A DNA stretch of 14,783 nt from an uncultured Planctomycetaceae bacterium (GTDB lineage Bacteria > Planctomycetota > Planctomycetia > Pirellulales > Pirellulaceae): NCBI GenBank assembly GCA_903927685.1, contig CAIYOB010000960.1, forward strand, positions 1 to 14,783, read 5' to 3'. This document shows, piece by piece, positions 1 to 6,842 of this stretch. The notes under the pieces were generated by a model. It was not told the origin of the DNA, searched no databases, and saw only the letters and a program-made list of their open reading frames with translations. Position 1 is the stretch's first letter. Each line of letters opens with the position of its first letter. The position numbers and the translations under genes are program-made.

Positions 1-585
1 AGCCTGTTCGGGCGACATGTACTGCGGTGTGCCGGCGAGGACGCCGGTTCGCGTCAGGCTGGCATCGTCCGCGGCTCGGGCCAGTCCGAAGCCCGTGATT
101 TGCACTCCCTCGACGGCGGTCCGCCAGAAGGCGAGCCAAGTCGTCTCGGCGAATTCGTCCCGGACCTCGCGCGCCGCCCAACGAAACAACTCGCGCTGAT
201 ACTCTCGCTGCAGTTCCCCGTCCGCCTGGCACTCGCGGTCATCGGCGGCCTCTTGCAGCCGCAACTGGGCCGTCGTTCCACCATCAGCCACATCCGGTTG
301 CGCGGCACGCAGATGATCGATGACCGCATTCCTGGCGACCGTATGCAACCACGTCCGGAACTTGGCCCGCTTAGGTTCCGCCTGCCACTGGCCGATCGCT
401 CCTGCGACGGACAGCAACACGCGCTGAGCCAGATCCTGGGCATCCGCATCCTGCAGACCCCGCCGGCGCGCAAGACGATAGATCAGCGGCCGATAGATCG
501 CGGTGAACTGGCACCACGCCTCATGATCCGCCGTATCCGCCAGCCGCACCAGCAAGCTATCGCGGGTTTCCGGAACCTGACTCAA
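1..585 (-). CDS. Chimeric ECF sigma factor fused in frame to a Ser/Thr kinase fragment, partial at left edge
   Basis: The frame is open for 195 codons from a TTG start at 585 to the window edge. Residues 1-160 read as a planctomycete ECF sigma factor. Region 2 is near residues 22-95 (FTAIYRPLIYRLARRRGL, DAQDLAQRVLL, FRTWLHTVARNAVIDHLRA), then an acidic linker, then the first helix of region 4 (EVRDEFAETTWLAFWRTAVEG, residues about 140-160). The expected HTH does not follow. From about residue 163 the protein becomes ITGFGLARAADDASLTRTGV and then LAGTPQYMSPEQA, the activation segment of a planctomycete Ser/Thr kinase. The sigma DNA-binding helices and the kinase N-lobe, with its ATP-binding lysine and catalytic loop, are absent, and the DFG motif is GFG. 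I infer an in-frame deletion between a sigma gene and the kinase gene that often follows it in planctomycetes. The product is unlikely to work as either parent. The rest lies outside the window. Confidence 0.82.
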   Translation of the reverse strand, partial: MSQVPETRDSLLVRLADTADHEAWCQFTAIYRPLIYRLARRRGLQDADAQDLAQRVLLSVAGAIGQWQAEPKRAKFRTWLHTVARNAVIDHLRAAQPDVADGGTTAQLRLQEAADDRECQADGELQREYQRELFRWAAREVRDEFAETTWLAFWRTAVEGVQITGFGLARAADDASLTRTGVLAGTPQYMSPEQA

Positions 586-593
586 TGGCGTTT

Positions 594-598
594 CTCCC
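594..598 (-). promoter_or_regulatory. Ribosome binding site GGGAG deciding the TTG start
   Basis: GGGAG lies 8 nt upstream of TTG at 585 on the minus strand. No ATG or GTG in the same frame comes before the region 2 homology, so this site supports the TTG start. Confidence 0.6.
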
Positions 599-607
599 TT
601 CCTGTTT

Positions 608-634
608 ACACGAATCGGCCGCCGCAACCTTGCA
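608..634 (-). promoter_or_regulatory. Possible ECF-type promoter of the sigma gene
   Basis: On the minus strand TGCAAGG (634-628) is followed after about 14 bp by CGTGTA (613-608). An AA-containing -35 and a CGT-containing -10 resemble autoregulated ECF promoters. The -10 would lie about 25 nt upstream of the start codon. This is pattern resemblance only. Confidence 0.22.
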
Positions 635-728
635 CGTCTTCCGAGAGAATTATCCACGCATTTCTGCTTTCGCTTCCGCCGACAGGCCGTCTCCGCCGGT
701 GCGCCATCCGGCTTCGAAGTTGCGCGTC

Positions 729-860
729 TCAGCCAAACCGACTGCCCCTCCAGCTCTGAACGTGCACCAGACCTGCGTCCGTAATCGGCGTGCCGGCCAG
801 ATCCAGGTGGCTGAGTTGCGTCTTCTCCTCCAGAAATGCGAACCAGAGACAGCCATGATT
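729..860 (-). pseudogene. Relic of a leucine-rich repeat protein
   Basis: A stop-to-stop minus frame of about 43 codons contains AFLEEKTQLSHLDLAGTPI followed by TDAGLVHVQ. This matches the planctomycete LRR pattern LxxLDLxGTxITDAGLxxL. A TAG at 863-861 precedes it and TGA at 731-729 ends it, and no start codon with an RBS is evident. About one and a half repeats remain, with no signal peptide and no flanking repeats in frame, so it is a gene scrap, not a working gene. The identification rests on the repeat pattern, which is quite specific in planctomycetes. Confidence 0.55.
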
Positions 861-1056
861 CTACCCTCCATGATTCTGTCTTTCCGGCGGAGTCACAAGA
901 TGCCCCGCCAATCGCAAGGGTCACATGCACCTGGAGCCGGATCTGCGAGAGTTCGGATGTCACGAATCAGGTCCGGCGTCTCGGAACCTCGTCTACGGAT
1001 CCGGGGCAAGTCCGTCGTCTCGGTTCGCGACGACCTTCGCCGCCTGGTTCGTCTGA

Positions 1057-1461
1057 TGGCCGGAATCCTGGCAGCGGGATGAGACGGCGAAATGGTGCTA
1101 CCTGCCTTACGCGCGAGCCGAGCGGCCCATCCAGGAGGAAGCGGACAAGTTCACACGATTGACACGCGAGGCCGGTATGCAGTGGGACGCCGTGTCGGAA
1201 GGGGGCATCCTGCTGCAAGCGGCGGCGCGGCTCGATCGCGATCTGGTCGCCCTGCGGTGCCTGGAGGCCATCCGGCTGCATGCCGCCAGCGACAGCGGCC
1301 GACTGCCCGAGCGTCTGGAGGACATCGCCGAAGTCCCCGTTCCGCATAACCCGCTCACCGGCCAGCCCTTCCGTTATCGGGCGGAAGAGCGGTACGTGAT
1401 CCTCGACATCGACGGCGGAGCCGTCGCCTGGCAGTGGTGGATCCGTCTGGCCGATCGTTGA
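1057..1461 (+). pseudogene. C-terminal remnant of a larger planctomycete protein
   Basis: The plus frame is open from just after a TGA at 1054-1056 to TGA at 1459-1461. The recognisable part starts near WQRDETAKWCYLPYARAE, before any usable start codon. It continues through LVALRCLEAIRLHAASDSGR, LPERLEDIAEVPVP and NPLTGQPFRYR to the end. The pattern ALRCLEAIRLYAA..GKLPxSLxDI.xVPVPxxPxTGxPFxY is, from memory, the C-terminal tail of uncharacterised planctomycete proteins several hundred residues long, so the N-terminal bulk is missing. A TTG at 1159 or ATG at 1189 could start a short protein of 100 or 90 residues, but neither has a convincing RBS and both would begin inside the homologous region. 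I treat it as a truncated gene; its function is unknown. Confidence 0.55.
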
Positions 1462-1548
1462 GCCCGCCTGGCGATTTGGCTTGTCGACCAGGCCCGTAGC
1501 CAGCGCCCTGACGGGTCGTGTATCGTAATGGGCATCGCGAGCCCGAGC

Positions 1549-1554
1549 AGGAGG
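1549..1554 (+). promoter_or_regulatory. Strong Shine-Dalgarno AGGAGG setting the ligase start
   Basis: AGGAGG with an 8-nt spacer to ATG 1563 selects this start over the in-frame GTG at 1518, which would add 15 hydrophilic residues that do not resemble the family. Confidence 0.8.
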
Positions 1555-1562
1555 AAGAAACC

Positions 1563-2591
1563 ATGGCGGATCTGCAAGACGGCGAATCGATCGAGATGCA
1601 GGGATCGGGTGCCAAGCCCTACGTGCTGAAGAACGTCGGCGGGGTGTATTCGTGTACGTGCCCGGCTTGGCGGAACCAAGCGACGCCGATCGAACGGCGG
1701 ACCTGCAAGCACCTGCGCAAACTGCGCGGCGAACAGGCGGAGCGACAGCGGCTGGGCGTGGAATTGCCGACCCGGCCCGCGCGAACCGCGGACGCGGAGG
1801 ATAAAGAGGGACCGCCCCTGCTCCTGGCGCAAACCTGGGACAACTCAACCGACCTGACCGACTGGTGGATGAGCGAAAAGTTGGACGGCGTGCGGGCGTT
1901 CTGGGACGGCAAGCAGTTCGTCTCGCGGCAGGGCAATCGCTACCTCGCCCCGGACTGGTTTGTGGCCGGCCTGCCCGGCGTGGCCCTGGACGGCGAACTG
2001 TGGATCGGCCGCAAGCAGTTCCAGCGCACGGTGAGTATCGTCCGGCGCCAGGACCAGAGCGAGCTGTGGCAGGAGGTCCGCTTCCTCGTCTTCGACGCAC
2101 CGGCTTGCGCCGGCGGCTACGAAGACCGACTGAAGTTCCTGGCCGAGGCCATCCGCGCGGAACGCCAGCCCTATGCCCGGCTGCACGAGCAGCAGCGTTG
2201 CCGGGGGCTCGCCGAGCTGCGCAAGGAACTGGCCCGCGTGGAGGCGTTGGGAGGCGAGGGCTTGATGCTGCGGCAGCCGGGCTCCGCGTACGAGGTCGGC
2301 CGTTCGTTCACGCTGCTCAAGATCAAGACCTTCCACGATGCGGAAGCCGTCGTGCTGGGACACCAGGCAGGGAAGGGCAAGTTCAAGGGTCTGCTGGGCG
2401 CCTTGACCGTCCAGCTTCCGGACGGGACGGAGTTCTCCGTGGGGACCGGTTTTACCGATGCCCAGCGGGCCGCGCCGCCGCCCGTCGGGAGCCTGATCAC
2501 GTTCCGCTACCAGGAACTGACCGACGGTGGCGTGCCCCGATTTCCTTCGTTTGTCCGGTGTGCCGACACGGTGCGCCGACGACCCAGGTGA
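1563..2591 (+). CDS. ATP-dependent DNA ligase with N-terminal SWIM zinc finger
   Basis: The 342-residue protein seals nicks in DNA using ATP. Residues 17-52 form a SWIM zinc finger with ligands C31, C33, C48 and H50 (CTCPAW ... RTCKH), probably for DNA binding. After a linker the adenylation domain shows motif I KLDG (K106 is the lysine that takes AMP), SRQGN near 121, LDGELW (motif III, 142-147), GEGLMLR (motif IV, 231-237) and LLKIKTF (motif V, 251-257). An OB-fold domain fills residues 258-336. It is a small ligase with no polymerase or nuclease domain and no signal peptide, so it probably acts in cytoplasmic repair beside the main NAD-dependent enzyme. No Ku or LigD gene lies nearby. It appears monocistronic, and its start is fixed by the AGGAGG site. 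The ligase assignment is firm; the specific repair role is inferred. Confidence 0.93.
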   Translation: MADLQDGESIEMQGSGAKPYVLKNVGGVYSCTCPAWRNQATPIERRTCKHLRKLRGEQAERQRLGVELPTRPARTADAEDKEGPPLLLAQTWDNSTDLTDWWMSEKLDGVRAFWDGKQFVSRQGNRYLAPDWFVAGLPGVALDGELWIGRKQFQRTVSIVRRQDQSELWQEVRFLVFDAPACAGGYEDRLKFLAEAIRAERQPYARLHEQQRCRGLAELRKELARVEALGGEGLMLRQPGSAYEVGRSFTLLKIKTFHDAEAVVLGHQAGKGKFKGLLGALTVQLPDGTEFSVGTGFTDAQRAAPPPVGSLITFRYQELTDGGVPRFPSFVRCADTVRRRPR

Positions 2592-2592
2592 G

Positions 2593-2619
2593 GCGGTCTG
2601 TGTCGTGCGGTCTGTGTCG
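2593..2619 (+). repeat. Tandem 13-bp repeat after the ligase
   Basis: GCGGTCTGTGTCG occurs at 2593-2605 and again at 2607-2619 (period 14), directly after the ligase stop codon. Confidence 0.8.
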
Positions 2620-2631
2620 GGCGGCTTGCTG

Positions 2632-2659
2632 CCCCCGCGCGGACAACCCCCGCGCGGAC
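2632..2659 (+). repeat. Second tandem 13-bp repeat in the same gap
   Basis: CCCCCGCGCGGAC occurs at 2632-2644 and 2647-2659 (period 15). It is bracketed by GCTTGC (2624-2629) and GCAAGC (2660-2665), which could pair as a stem. No T-run follows, so a terminator is not demonstrated. Confidence 0.75.
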
Positions 2660-2665
2660 GCAAGC

Positions 2666-2693
2666 TTGCTTTGCCATCTGGGGCCGCTACAAT
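2666..2693 (+). promoter_or_regulatory. Candidate sigma70-type promoter for the oxidoreductase
   Basis: TTGCTT (2666-2671), a 16-bp spacer and TACAAT (2688-2693) sit about 85 bp before the ATG at 2777. The same GCTACAAT octamer occurs in front of the gene at 5097. Confidence 0.45.
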
Positions 2694-2776
2694 CCGGGCT
2701 GGCATCCGCCTGCGGACCCAAGGGTGCCCGAGCGGCAGATGCCCGTTCCTCCCTCCCTTTGCGAAAGGCTCTGACG

Positions 2777-4105
2777 ATGGCACACCAACCGCTACCCTCT
2801 CGTCCGTCACCCACGCGCCGCGAGTTCCTGGCGCAGTCGGCCGTCCTGGCTGCCGCTCCCGCCGCGATCAGCCTGGCGATTCCCCGCAGCGTCCACGCCG
2901 CCGGCAGCGATCGGCTGCGGATCGGCCTGATCGGTTGCGGGGGACGCGGCTGCGGTGCGGCCGCCAGCGCGCTGGCCGTGGACCCCGCCGCACAACTGAC
3001 AGCGGTGGCCGACGCGTTCGCCGACCGGACCGACTTTGCCCGCAACACGCTGAAAAAGAAGTACGAGGATCAGGTCGCGGTCGACGACGCGCACTGCTTT
3101 TCGGGGCTGGATGCTTATCGCCAGCTGTTGGCCAGCGGGTCGGTCGACGTGGCGTTGCTGGTCGAGCCGCCCCATTTCCGGCCGATCCATGTCGAGGCCT
3201 GCATCGACGCCGGGGTGCACGTGTTCGCCGAGAAGCCGATGGGCGTCGACGCGCCGGGCGTGCGCCGGTTGCTGGCTGCGGGCGACAAGGCGAAGGAAAA
3301 TAAACTCAGCTTCGTCAGCGGCTTTGAAACGCGGTATCGCCCGGGCGCTCGCGACGTGATGCGGCGGATCCACGACGGGGCGATCGGCGAAATCCAGGCG
3401 ATCCAGTGCAACTACAACACGGGCTTCCTCTGGCATCGCGGCCGCCAGCCGGACTGGACCGAAATGCAATACCAGCTGCGCAACTGGTACTATTTCACCT
3501 GGTTGTCCGGCGACCACAACGTCGAACAGCATTGCCACTTGATGGACGTCGTCGCCTGGATCATGCGCGACGAGCCGCCCGTGGACGCGTGGGGCGTTGG
3601 CGGCCGGCAGGTGCGCGTCGAGCCCAAATGGGGCGACATTTTCGATCATCACGCCGTCGTCTACGAATATCCCTCGGGGGCCCGGGTGTACGGGATCTGC
3701 CGCCAGCAGGTCAATTGCTGGAACGACGTTTCGCTGATCGCCTACGGCACCAAGGGCCGGTTGACCAGCGCCGGGTTGGGCCGCTTTACGCTCAGCGGCG
3801 AAACCAACTACGAAGGCGCCGCCGACCAGGAGCATCCGGAGTTGATCACGTTCCGCGAGATGTTCGCGGGCATTCGCGCGGGAACGCCGGTCATCGAGAC
3901 CACTCAGATCGCCCGCAGCACGATGCTGTCGATCCTGGGCCGGATGGCGACGCACAGCGGCCAGCGGATTCGCTGGGACGAGGCGTTGGCCTCGAAATTG
4001 GACCTGTCCCCGCAGCGCTACGATTGGGACGCCACGCCGCCTATCGTGCCGGACGCCGAAGGCAAGTACCCGACGCCGATTCCGGGCGTGACGAAAGTGC
4101 TGTAG
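2777..4105 (+). CDS. Tat-exported Gfo/Idh/MocA family oxidoreductase
   Basis: The 442-residue protein is an NAD(P)-dependent dehydrogenase, usually acting on sugars or sugar derivatives. A twin-arginine signal (TRREFLAQSAVLAAAPAAIS, R14-R15) and a likely cleavage near SVHA-AGS (residues 38-43) place it outside the cytoplasmic membrane. The Rossmann fold begins at 46-58 (RLRIGLIGCGGRG). The family EKP motif is at 152-154 (FAEKPMGVDAPG), and its lysine is the usual catalytic residue. The C-terminal beta-sheet domain carries GDHNVEQHCHLMDVV, with the conserved histidine region. Length and layout fit the secreted dehydrogenases that are abundant in planctomycetes; the substrate cannot be read from the sequence. 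A larger in-frame opening reaches back to 1865, but it crosses the ligase gene, and AAAGG stands just before ATG 2777. The gene stands alone and converges on the hydrolase at 4127. Confidence 0.92.
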   Translation: MAHQPLPSRPSPTRREFLAQSAVLAAAPAAISLAIPRSVHAAGSDRLRIGLIGCGGRGCGAAASALAVDPAAQLTAVADAFADRTDFARNTLKKKYEDQVAVDDAHCFSGLDAYRQLLASGSVDVALLVEPPHFRPIHVEACIDAGVHVFAEKPMGVDAPGVRRLLAAGDKAKENKLSFVSGFETRYRPGARDVMRRIHDGAIGEIQAIQCNYNTGFLWHRGRQPDWTEMQYQLRNWYYFTWLSGDHNVEQHCHLMDVVAWIMRDEPPVDAWGVGGRQVRVEPKWGDIFDHHAVVYEYPSGARVYGICRQQVNCWNDVSLIAYGTKGRLTSAGLGRFTLSGETNYEGAADQEHPELITFREMFAGIRAGTPVIETTQIARSTMLSILGRMATHSGQRIRWDEALASKLDLSPQRYDWDATPPIVPDAEGKYPTPIPGVTKVL

Positions 4106-4108
4106 CCG

Positions 4109-4126
4109 GGGTCACGATCATGGCCC
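4109..4126. terminator. Possible hairpin between convergent genes
   Basis: GGGTCA (4109-4114) and TGGCCC (4121-4126) can form a 6-bp stem with one G-U pair and a 6-nt loop. It fills the 21-bp gap between two convergent stop codons. No T-tract follows, so this is weak. Confidence 0.25.
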
Positions 4127-4906
4127 TCACGTCAGCCGCACGCGTTGGCCGTCGTAGGCCAACGCCATCCCGGGCGGCAGCCGAGCCGTGATCCTCTCGA
4201 AATCCAAGTCGTGGCCGACGTGCGTGAACAGCGTCTGCCGCGGAATCAGCCGCTGGGCCACCGCGATCGCTTCGTCCAAACACAAATGCGTCGGGTGCGG
4301 TCGGAGCCGGAGGGCATCGAGGATCAGCGTGTCCAAGCCCTCCAGCAGCGGCCAGCTGTCGTCCGGAATCTGGCTGACGTCGGTGCAATAGGCGACGTTC
4401 CCGAAACGGAAGCCGAGGACTTGGAACCGCGGGCCGTGCCGCAGCCGGATCGGGATGACGTCGGCGCCCAGCACCTGGAACGGACGCGTATCGATCCGCT
4501 GGAAGGTCAGCTGGGGAACCGCCCCCTCATGCGTCGGCTCGCGGTCGGTAAACGCATAGTCAAAGGCCGTCCGGATCCGCTCTTCGACCACCTGTTCGCA
4601 ATACAGCGGCAGCGGATGTCCCAGGAAGAACGGCATGATCCGCAAATCGTCCAAGCCGAACATGTGGTCGGCATGTTCGTGGGTGTACAGCACGGCATGC
4701 ACCACGCCCAGGTCTTCGCGAAGCATCTGGAACCGCAGATCCGGGGGCGTGTCGATCAGCAGATTGCCGCCGGGCAGGCCCAGCACGGCGGCGCAGCGCG
4801 TGCGGCGATTCCGGGGGTCGGAACTGGTGCACACCGGGCAGCCGCAACCGATCGTCGGCACGCCGACCGAGGTGCCGGTTCCCAGCAGGATCATCTCCCC
4901 TGGCAA
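4127..4906 (-). CDS. PhnP-like metallo-beta-lactamase-fold hydrolase
   Basis: From the TTG at 4906 the protein has 259 residues and starts MPGEMILLGTGTSVGVPTIG. The metal motif THEHADH (H76, H78, D80, H81) is followed by FGLDDLR, typical of the MBL superfamily. An early cysteine cluster GCGCPVC (C21, C23, C26) matches the extra zinc site of PhnP-type cyclic phosphodiesterases. Further conserved pieces are CTDVSQIP, LILDALRLRPHPTHL and LFTHVGHD. The family includes phosphoribosyl 1,2-cyclic phosphate phosphodiesterase, but no phn genes lie nearby, so the substrate is open (a small cyclic phosphate is most likely). Start choice is uncertain: ATG 4894 begins at the core strand but has its GGGGAG immediately adjacent, and TTG 4978 adds 24 basic residues not expected in the family. 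The gene is divergent from the AOR gene at 5097. Confidence 0.87.
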   Translation of the reverse strand: MPGEMILLGTGTSVGVPTIGCGCPVCTSSDPRNRRTRCAAVLGLPGGNLLIDTPPDLRFQMLREDLGVVHAVLYTHEHADHMFGLDDLRIMPFFLGHPLPLYCEQVVEERIRTAFDYAFTDREPTHEGAVPQLTFQRIDTRPFQVLGADVIPIRLRHGPRFQVLGFRFGNVAYCTDVSQIPDDSWPLLEGLDTLILDALRLRPHPTHLCLDEAIAVAQRLIPRQTLFTHVGHDLDFERITARLPPGMALAYDGQRVRLT

Positions 4907-5029
4907 GTCAATAGTCTTCGGCTGGTATTTGGGAGCCAAGTAGCGAGCACTCCGTCGAGGTCCTCCGAACGATGCCAAGTGTATCCGGAGTGAGGTGCTT
5001 TGGCGAGTTCCCGTCCGCGGCCGATCTGC

Positions 5030-5035
5030 TACAAT
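5030..5035 (+). promoter_or_regulatory. Candidate -10 box (GCTACAAT) of the AOR operon
   Basis: TACAAT preceded by GC, about 60 bp before the ATG at 5097, is identical to the octamer ahead of the gene at 2777. No good -35 hexamer is found at the normal spacing; TTGGCG at 5000 is too far away. Confidence 0.35.
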
Positions 5036-5096
5036 CGACGCATCGGAAATGACGGTTGGTTTTCGTTAGGCTCATCATCTGCTGGGAGTCCTTGGC

Positions 5097-6833
5097 ATGG
5101 CCACCATTCTGCGCGTCAACATGAGCGATCTTACGGTCCGCCGGGAAGAGGCGGACGAGGCGTATCGGGGTCTGGGCGGCCGCGGCATGACGTCGGCCGT
5201 CGTGGCCGCCGAAGTGCCGCCTCACTGCCATCCGTTGTCCGCGGCGAACAAACTGGTGCTCGCACCGGGCAGCTTGACCGGCACCGGCGCACCTTGCTCG
5301 GGCCGGCTGTCGGCCGGCGCCAAGAGCCCGCTGACCTGGACGATCAAGGAAGCCAACTCGGGCGGGATGGCGGCCATCGACCTGGCGATCTGCGGCATTC
5401 AGGCGATCGTGGTGGAAGGCCGCCCGGCGACGGGCAAGTGGTACCGGCTGCGGGTCAGCGCAAGCGAGGCGGTGCTGGAGCCGGCCGATGCGCTGGCAGG
5501 GCTGGGCAACTACGATACGGTGGCGCGGCAGATCGAGCAGTTCGGCGACAAGGTCTCGTGCCTCAGCATCGGGCCAGCCGGCGAGATGCGGGCCTGTAGC
5601 GCCAGCATCGCCGTGACGGACGTCGAACTGCGGCCGACTCGGCACTGCGGCCGGGGCGGACTGGGCGCGGTGATGGGAGCCAAGGGGCTGAAAGTCATCG
5701 TCGTGGATCCGGCAGGCGGCCAGCGTCCACGACCGGTGGACATGGCCGGTTTCCGCCAAGGCGTGCAGCGATTCAACGAGGCTCTGCTGGGCCATCCGCT
5801 GACCGGCGAAGGCCTGCCCAAGTACGGCACGAATTCGCTGGCCAACGTGATCAACGCGGTCGGCGGGTTTCCGACGCGGAATTTTAGCGAGGGCCAATTC
5901 GAGGACGTCGAAGCGATTAGCGGCGAGCGCCAGCACGATGTGATCCTGGAACGCGGAGGCCAGATCGCGCACGCCTGCCACCGCGGCTGCACGATCCGCT
6001 GTTCGCGGATCTACATGGACGAACACGGCGAGTACTTGACCAAGGGGCCTGAATACGAAACCGTGTGGGCCCACGGCGCCAACTGCGGCATCCACGACTT
6101 GGACGCGATCGCCCGCATGGACCGGATGGACGACGACCTGGGGCTGGACACGATCGAAACCGGCGCGACGATTGCGGTGGCGATGGAAGCCGGCATCATC
6201 CCCTTTGGCGACGCCGCCGGCGCCCTGCGGTTGCTGGACGAAGTCCGCCGCGGCACGCCCCTGGGGCGCCTGATCGCCTCGGGCGCCGAAGTGCTGGGCC
6301 GGGCGTACGGCATGGAACGTATTCCGACTGTCAAGGGCCAATCCATGCCGGCTTACGATCCCCGCGCCATCCAGGGCATGGGCGTGACCTACGCCACGTC
6401 CACCATGGGCGCCGATCATACGGCCGGATACGCGGTCACGGCGAACGTGCTGAGCGTCGGCGGCAAAGTCGATCCGTTGCGGCCGGAAGGCCAAGTCGAA
6501 CTGAGCCGCAATCTGCAGATCGCGACGACCGCCATCGACACGACCGGGTTGTGTCTGTTCGTGGCCTTTGCCGTCTTGGACAATCCGGCGGCGCTGGAGG
6601 GCATCTGCGAGATGCTCAGCGGCTACCACGGACGGCGCATCGCGGCCGAGGATTTCCTGGCGCTGGGTACCCAAACACTGGCGCTCGAACGGGGCTTCAA
6701 CAAGGCGGTCGGCTATACGGCGGCTCACGACCGGCTGCCGGACTTCTTCCGCACCGAAAAGCTGTCGCCGCACAACGTGACGTTCGCGGTGCCGGACGAA
6801 GAGTTGGACCAGGTGTTCGCGGGAATTGGGTGA
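5097..6833 (+). CDS. Aldehyde:ferredoxin oxidoreductase family tungsten/molybdopterin enzyme
   Basis: The 578-residue cytoplasmic enzyme belongs to the AOR family, which oxidises aldehydes to acids (or carries out related reactions) with a bis-pterin W or Mo cofactor and one 4Fe-4S cluster. The N-terminal domain (about 1-205) shows GGRGMTSAV, NKLVLAPGSLTGTGAPCSGR, EANSGG and RHCGRGGLGAVMGAKG. The C-terminal part has the cluster ligands C294, C298 and C302 (HACHRGCTIRCSR) and C486 (DTTGLCLF), plus KGPEYETVWAHGANCGI and ATSTMGADHTAGYAV. Spacing C-x3-C-x3-C is that of a broad prokaryotic subclade. The length is normal and no break is seen. GGGAG at 5084-5088 supports the start. The sulfur carrier gene follows after 9 nt. 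The substrate and the electron partner (ferredoxin or another) cannot be told from this window. Confidence 0.93.
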   Translation: MATILRVNMSDLTVRREEADEAYRGLGGRGMTSAVVAAEVPPHCHPLSAANKLVLAPGSLTGTGAPCSGRLSAGAKSPLTWTIKEANSGGMAAIDLAICGIQAIVVEGRPATGKWYRLRVSASEAVLEPADALAGLGNYDTVARQIEQFGDKVSCLSIGPAGEMRACSASIAVTDVELRPTRHCGRGGLGAVMGAKGLKVIVVDPAGGQRPRPVDMAGFRQGVQRFNEALLGHPLTGEGLPKYGTNSLANVINAVGGFPTRNFSEGQFEDVEAISGERQHDVILERGGQIAHACHRGCTIRCSRIYMDEHGEYLTKGPEYETVWAHGANCGIHDLDAIARMDRMDDDLGLDTIETGATIAVAMEAGIIPFGDAAGALRLLDEVRRGTPLGRLIASGAEVLGRAYGMERIPTVKGQSMPAYDPRAIQGMGVTYATSTMGADHTAGYAVTANVLSVGGKVDPLRPEGQVELSRNLQIATTAIDTTGLCLFVAFAVLDNPAALEGICEMLSGYHGRRIAAEDFLALGTQTLALERGFNKAVGYTAAHDRLPDFFRTEKLSPHNVTFAVPDEELDQVFAGIG

Positions 6834-6842
6834 GCGCCGGTG

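Larger units (their letters stand above)
586..1056. other. Gene-poor stretch with decayed sequence
   Basis: No frame here encodes a recognisable intact protein on either strand. The stretch holds the putative sigma promoter, the LRR relic and a 10-bp direct repeat CCATGATTCT (853-862 and 868-877). The open frames that cross it have arginine- and serine-rich compositions with no domain logic, as expected for chance frames in GC-rich DNA. Confidence 0.6.

Noticed and set aside
100..759. 219-codon plus-strand frame at the left end
   Set aside because: It lies opposite the sigma/kinase chimera and shows no domain; the minus frame has clear sigma and kinase motifs.
967..2100. 377-codon minus frame over the remnant and the ligase
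   Set aside because: Arg/Pro-rich shadow frame opposite the ligase, with no motif.
2624..2671. Rho-independent terminator after the ligase (GCTTGC/GCAAGC stem)
   Set aside because: The loop is about 30 nt, the stem is only 6 bp and there is no run of T.
1865..2776. Upstream in-frame extension of the oxidoreductase (start at 1865)
   Set aside because: It overlaps the ligase gene in another frame, has Arg/Pro-rich shadow composition, and the Tat signal requires a start at 2777.
4907..4978. N-terminal extension of the PhnP-like hydrolase to the TTG at 4978
   Set aside because: The 24 added residues are basic and unlike the family, and a start nearer the core strand is more plausible. It remains an alternative.
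5976..6005. Unusual C-x3-C-x3-C cluster spacing in the AOR compared with the archaeal C-x2-C-x3-C
   Set aside because: I recall the same spacing (HACxxGCxIRCS) in a broad group of prokaryotic AOR proteins, so it is a subclade trait and not a defect.
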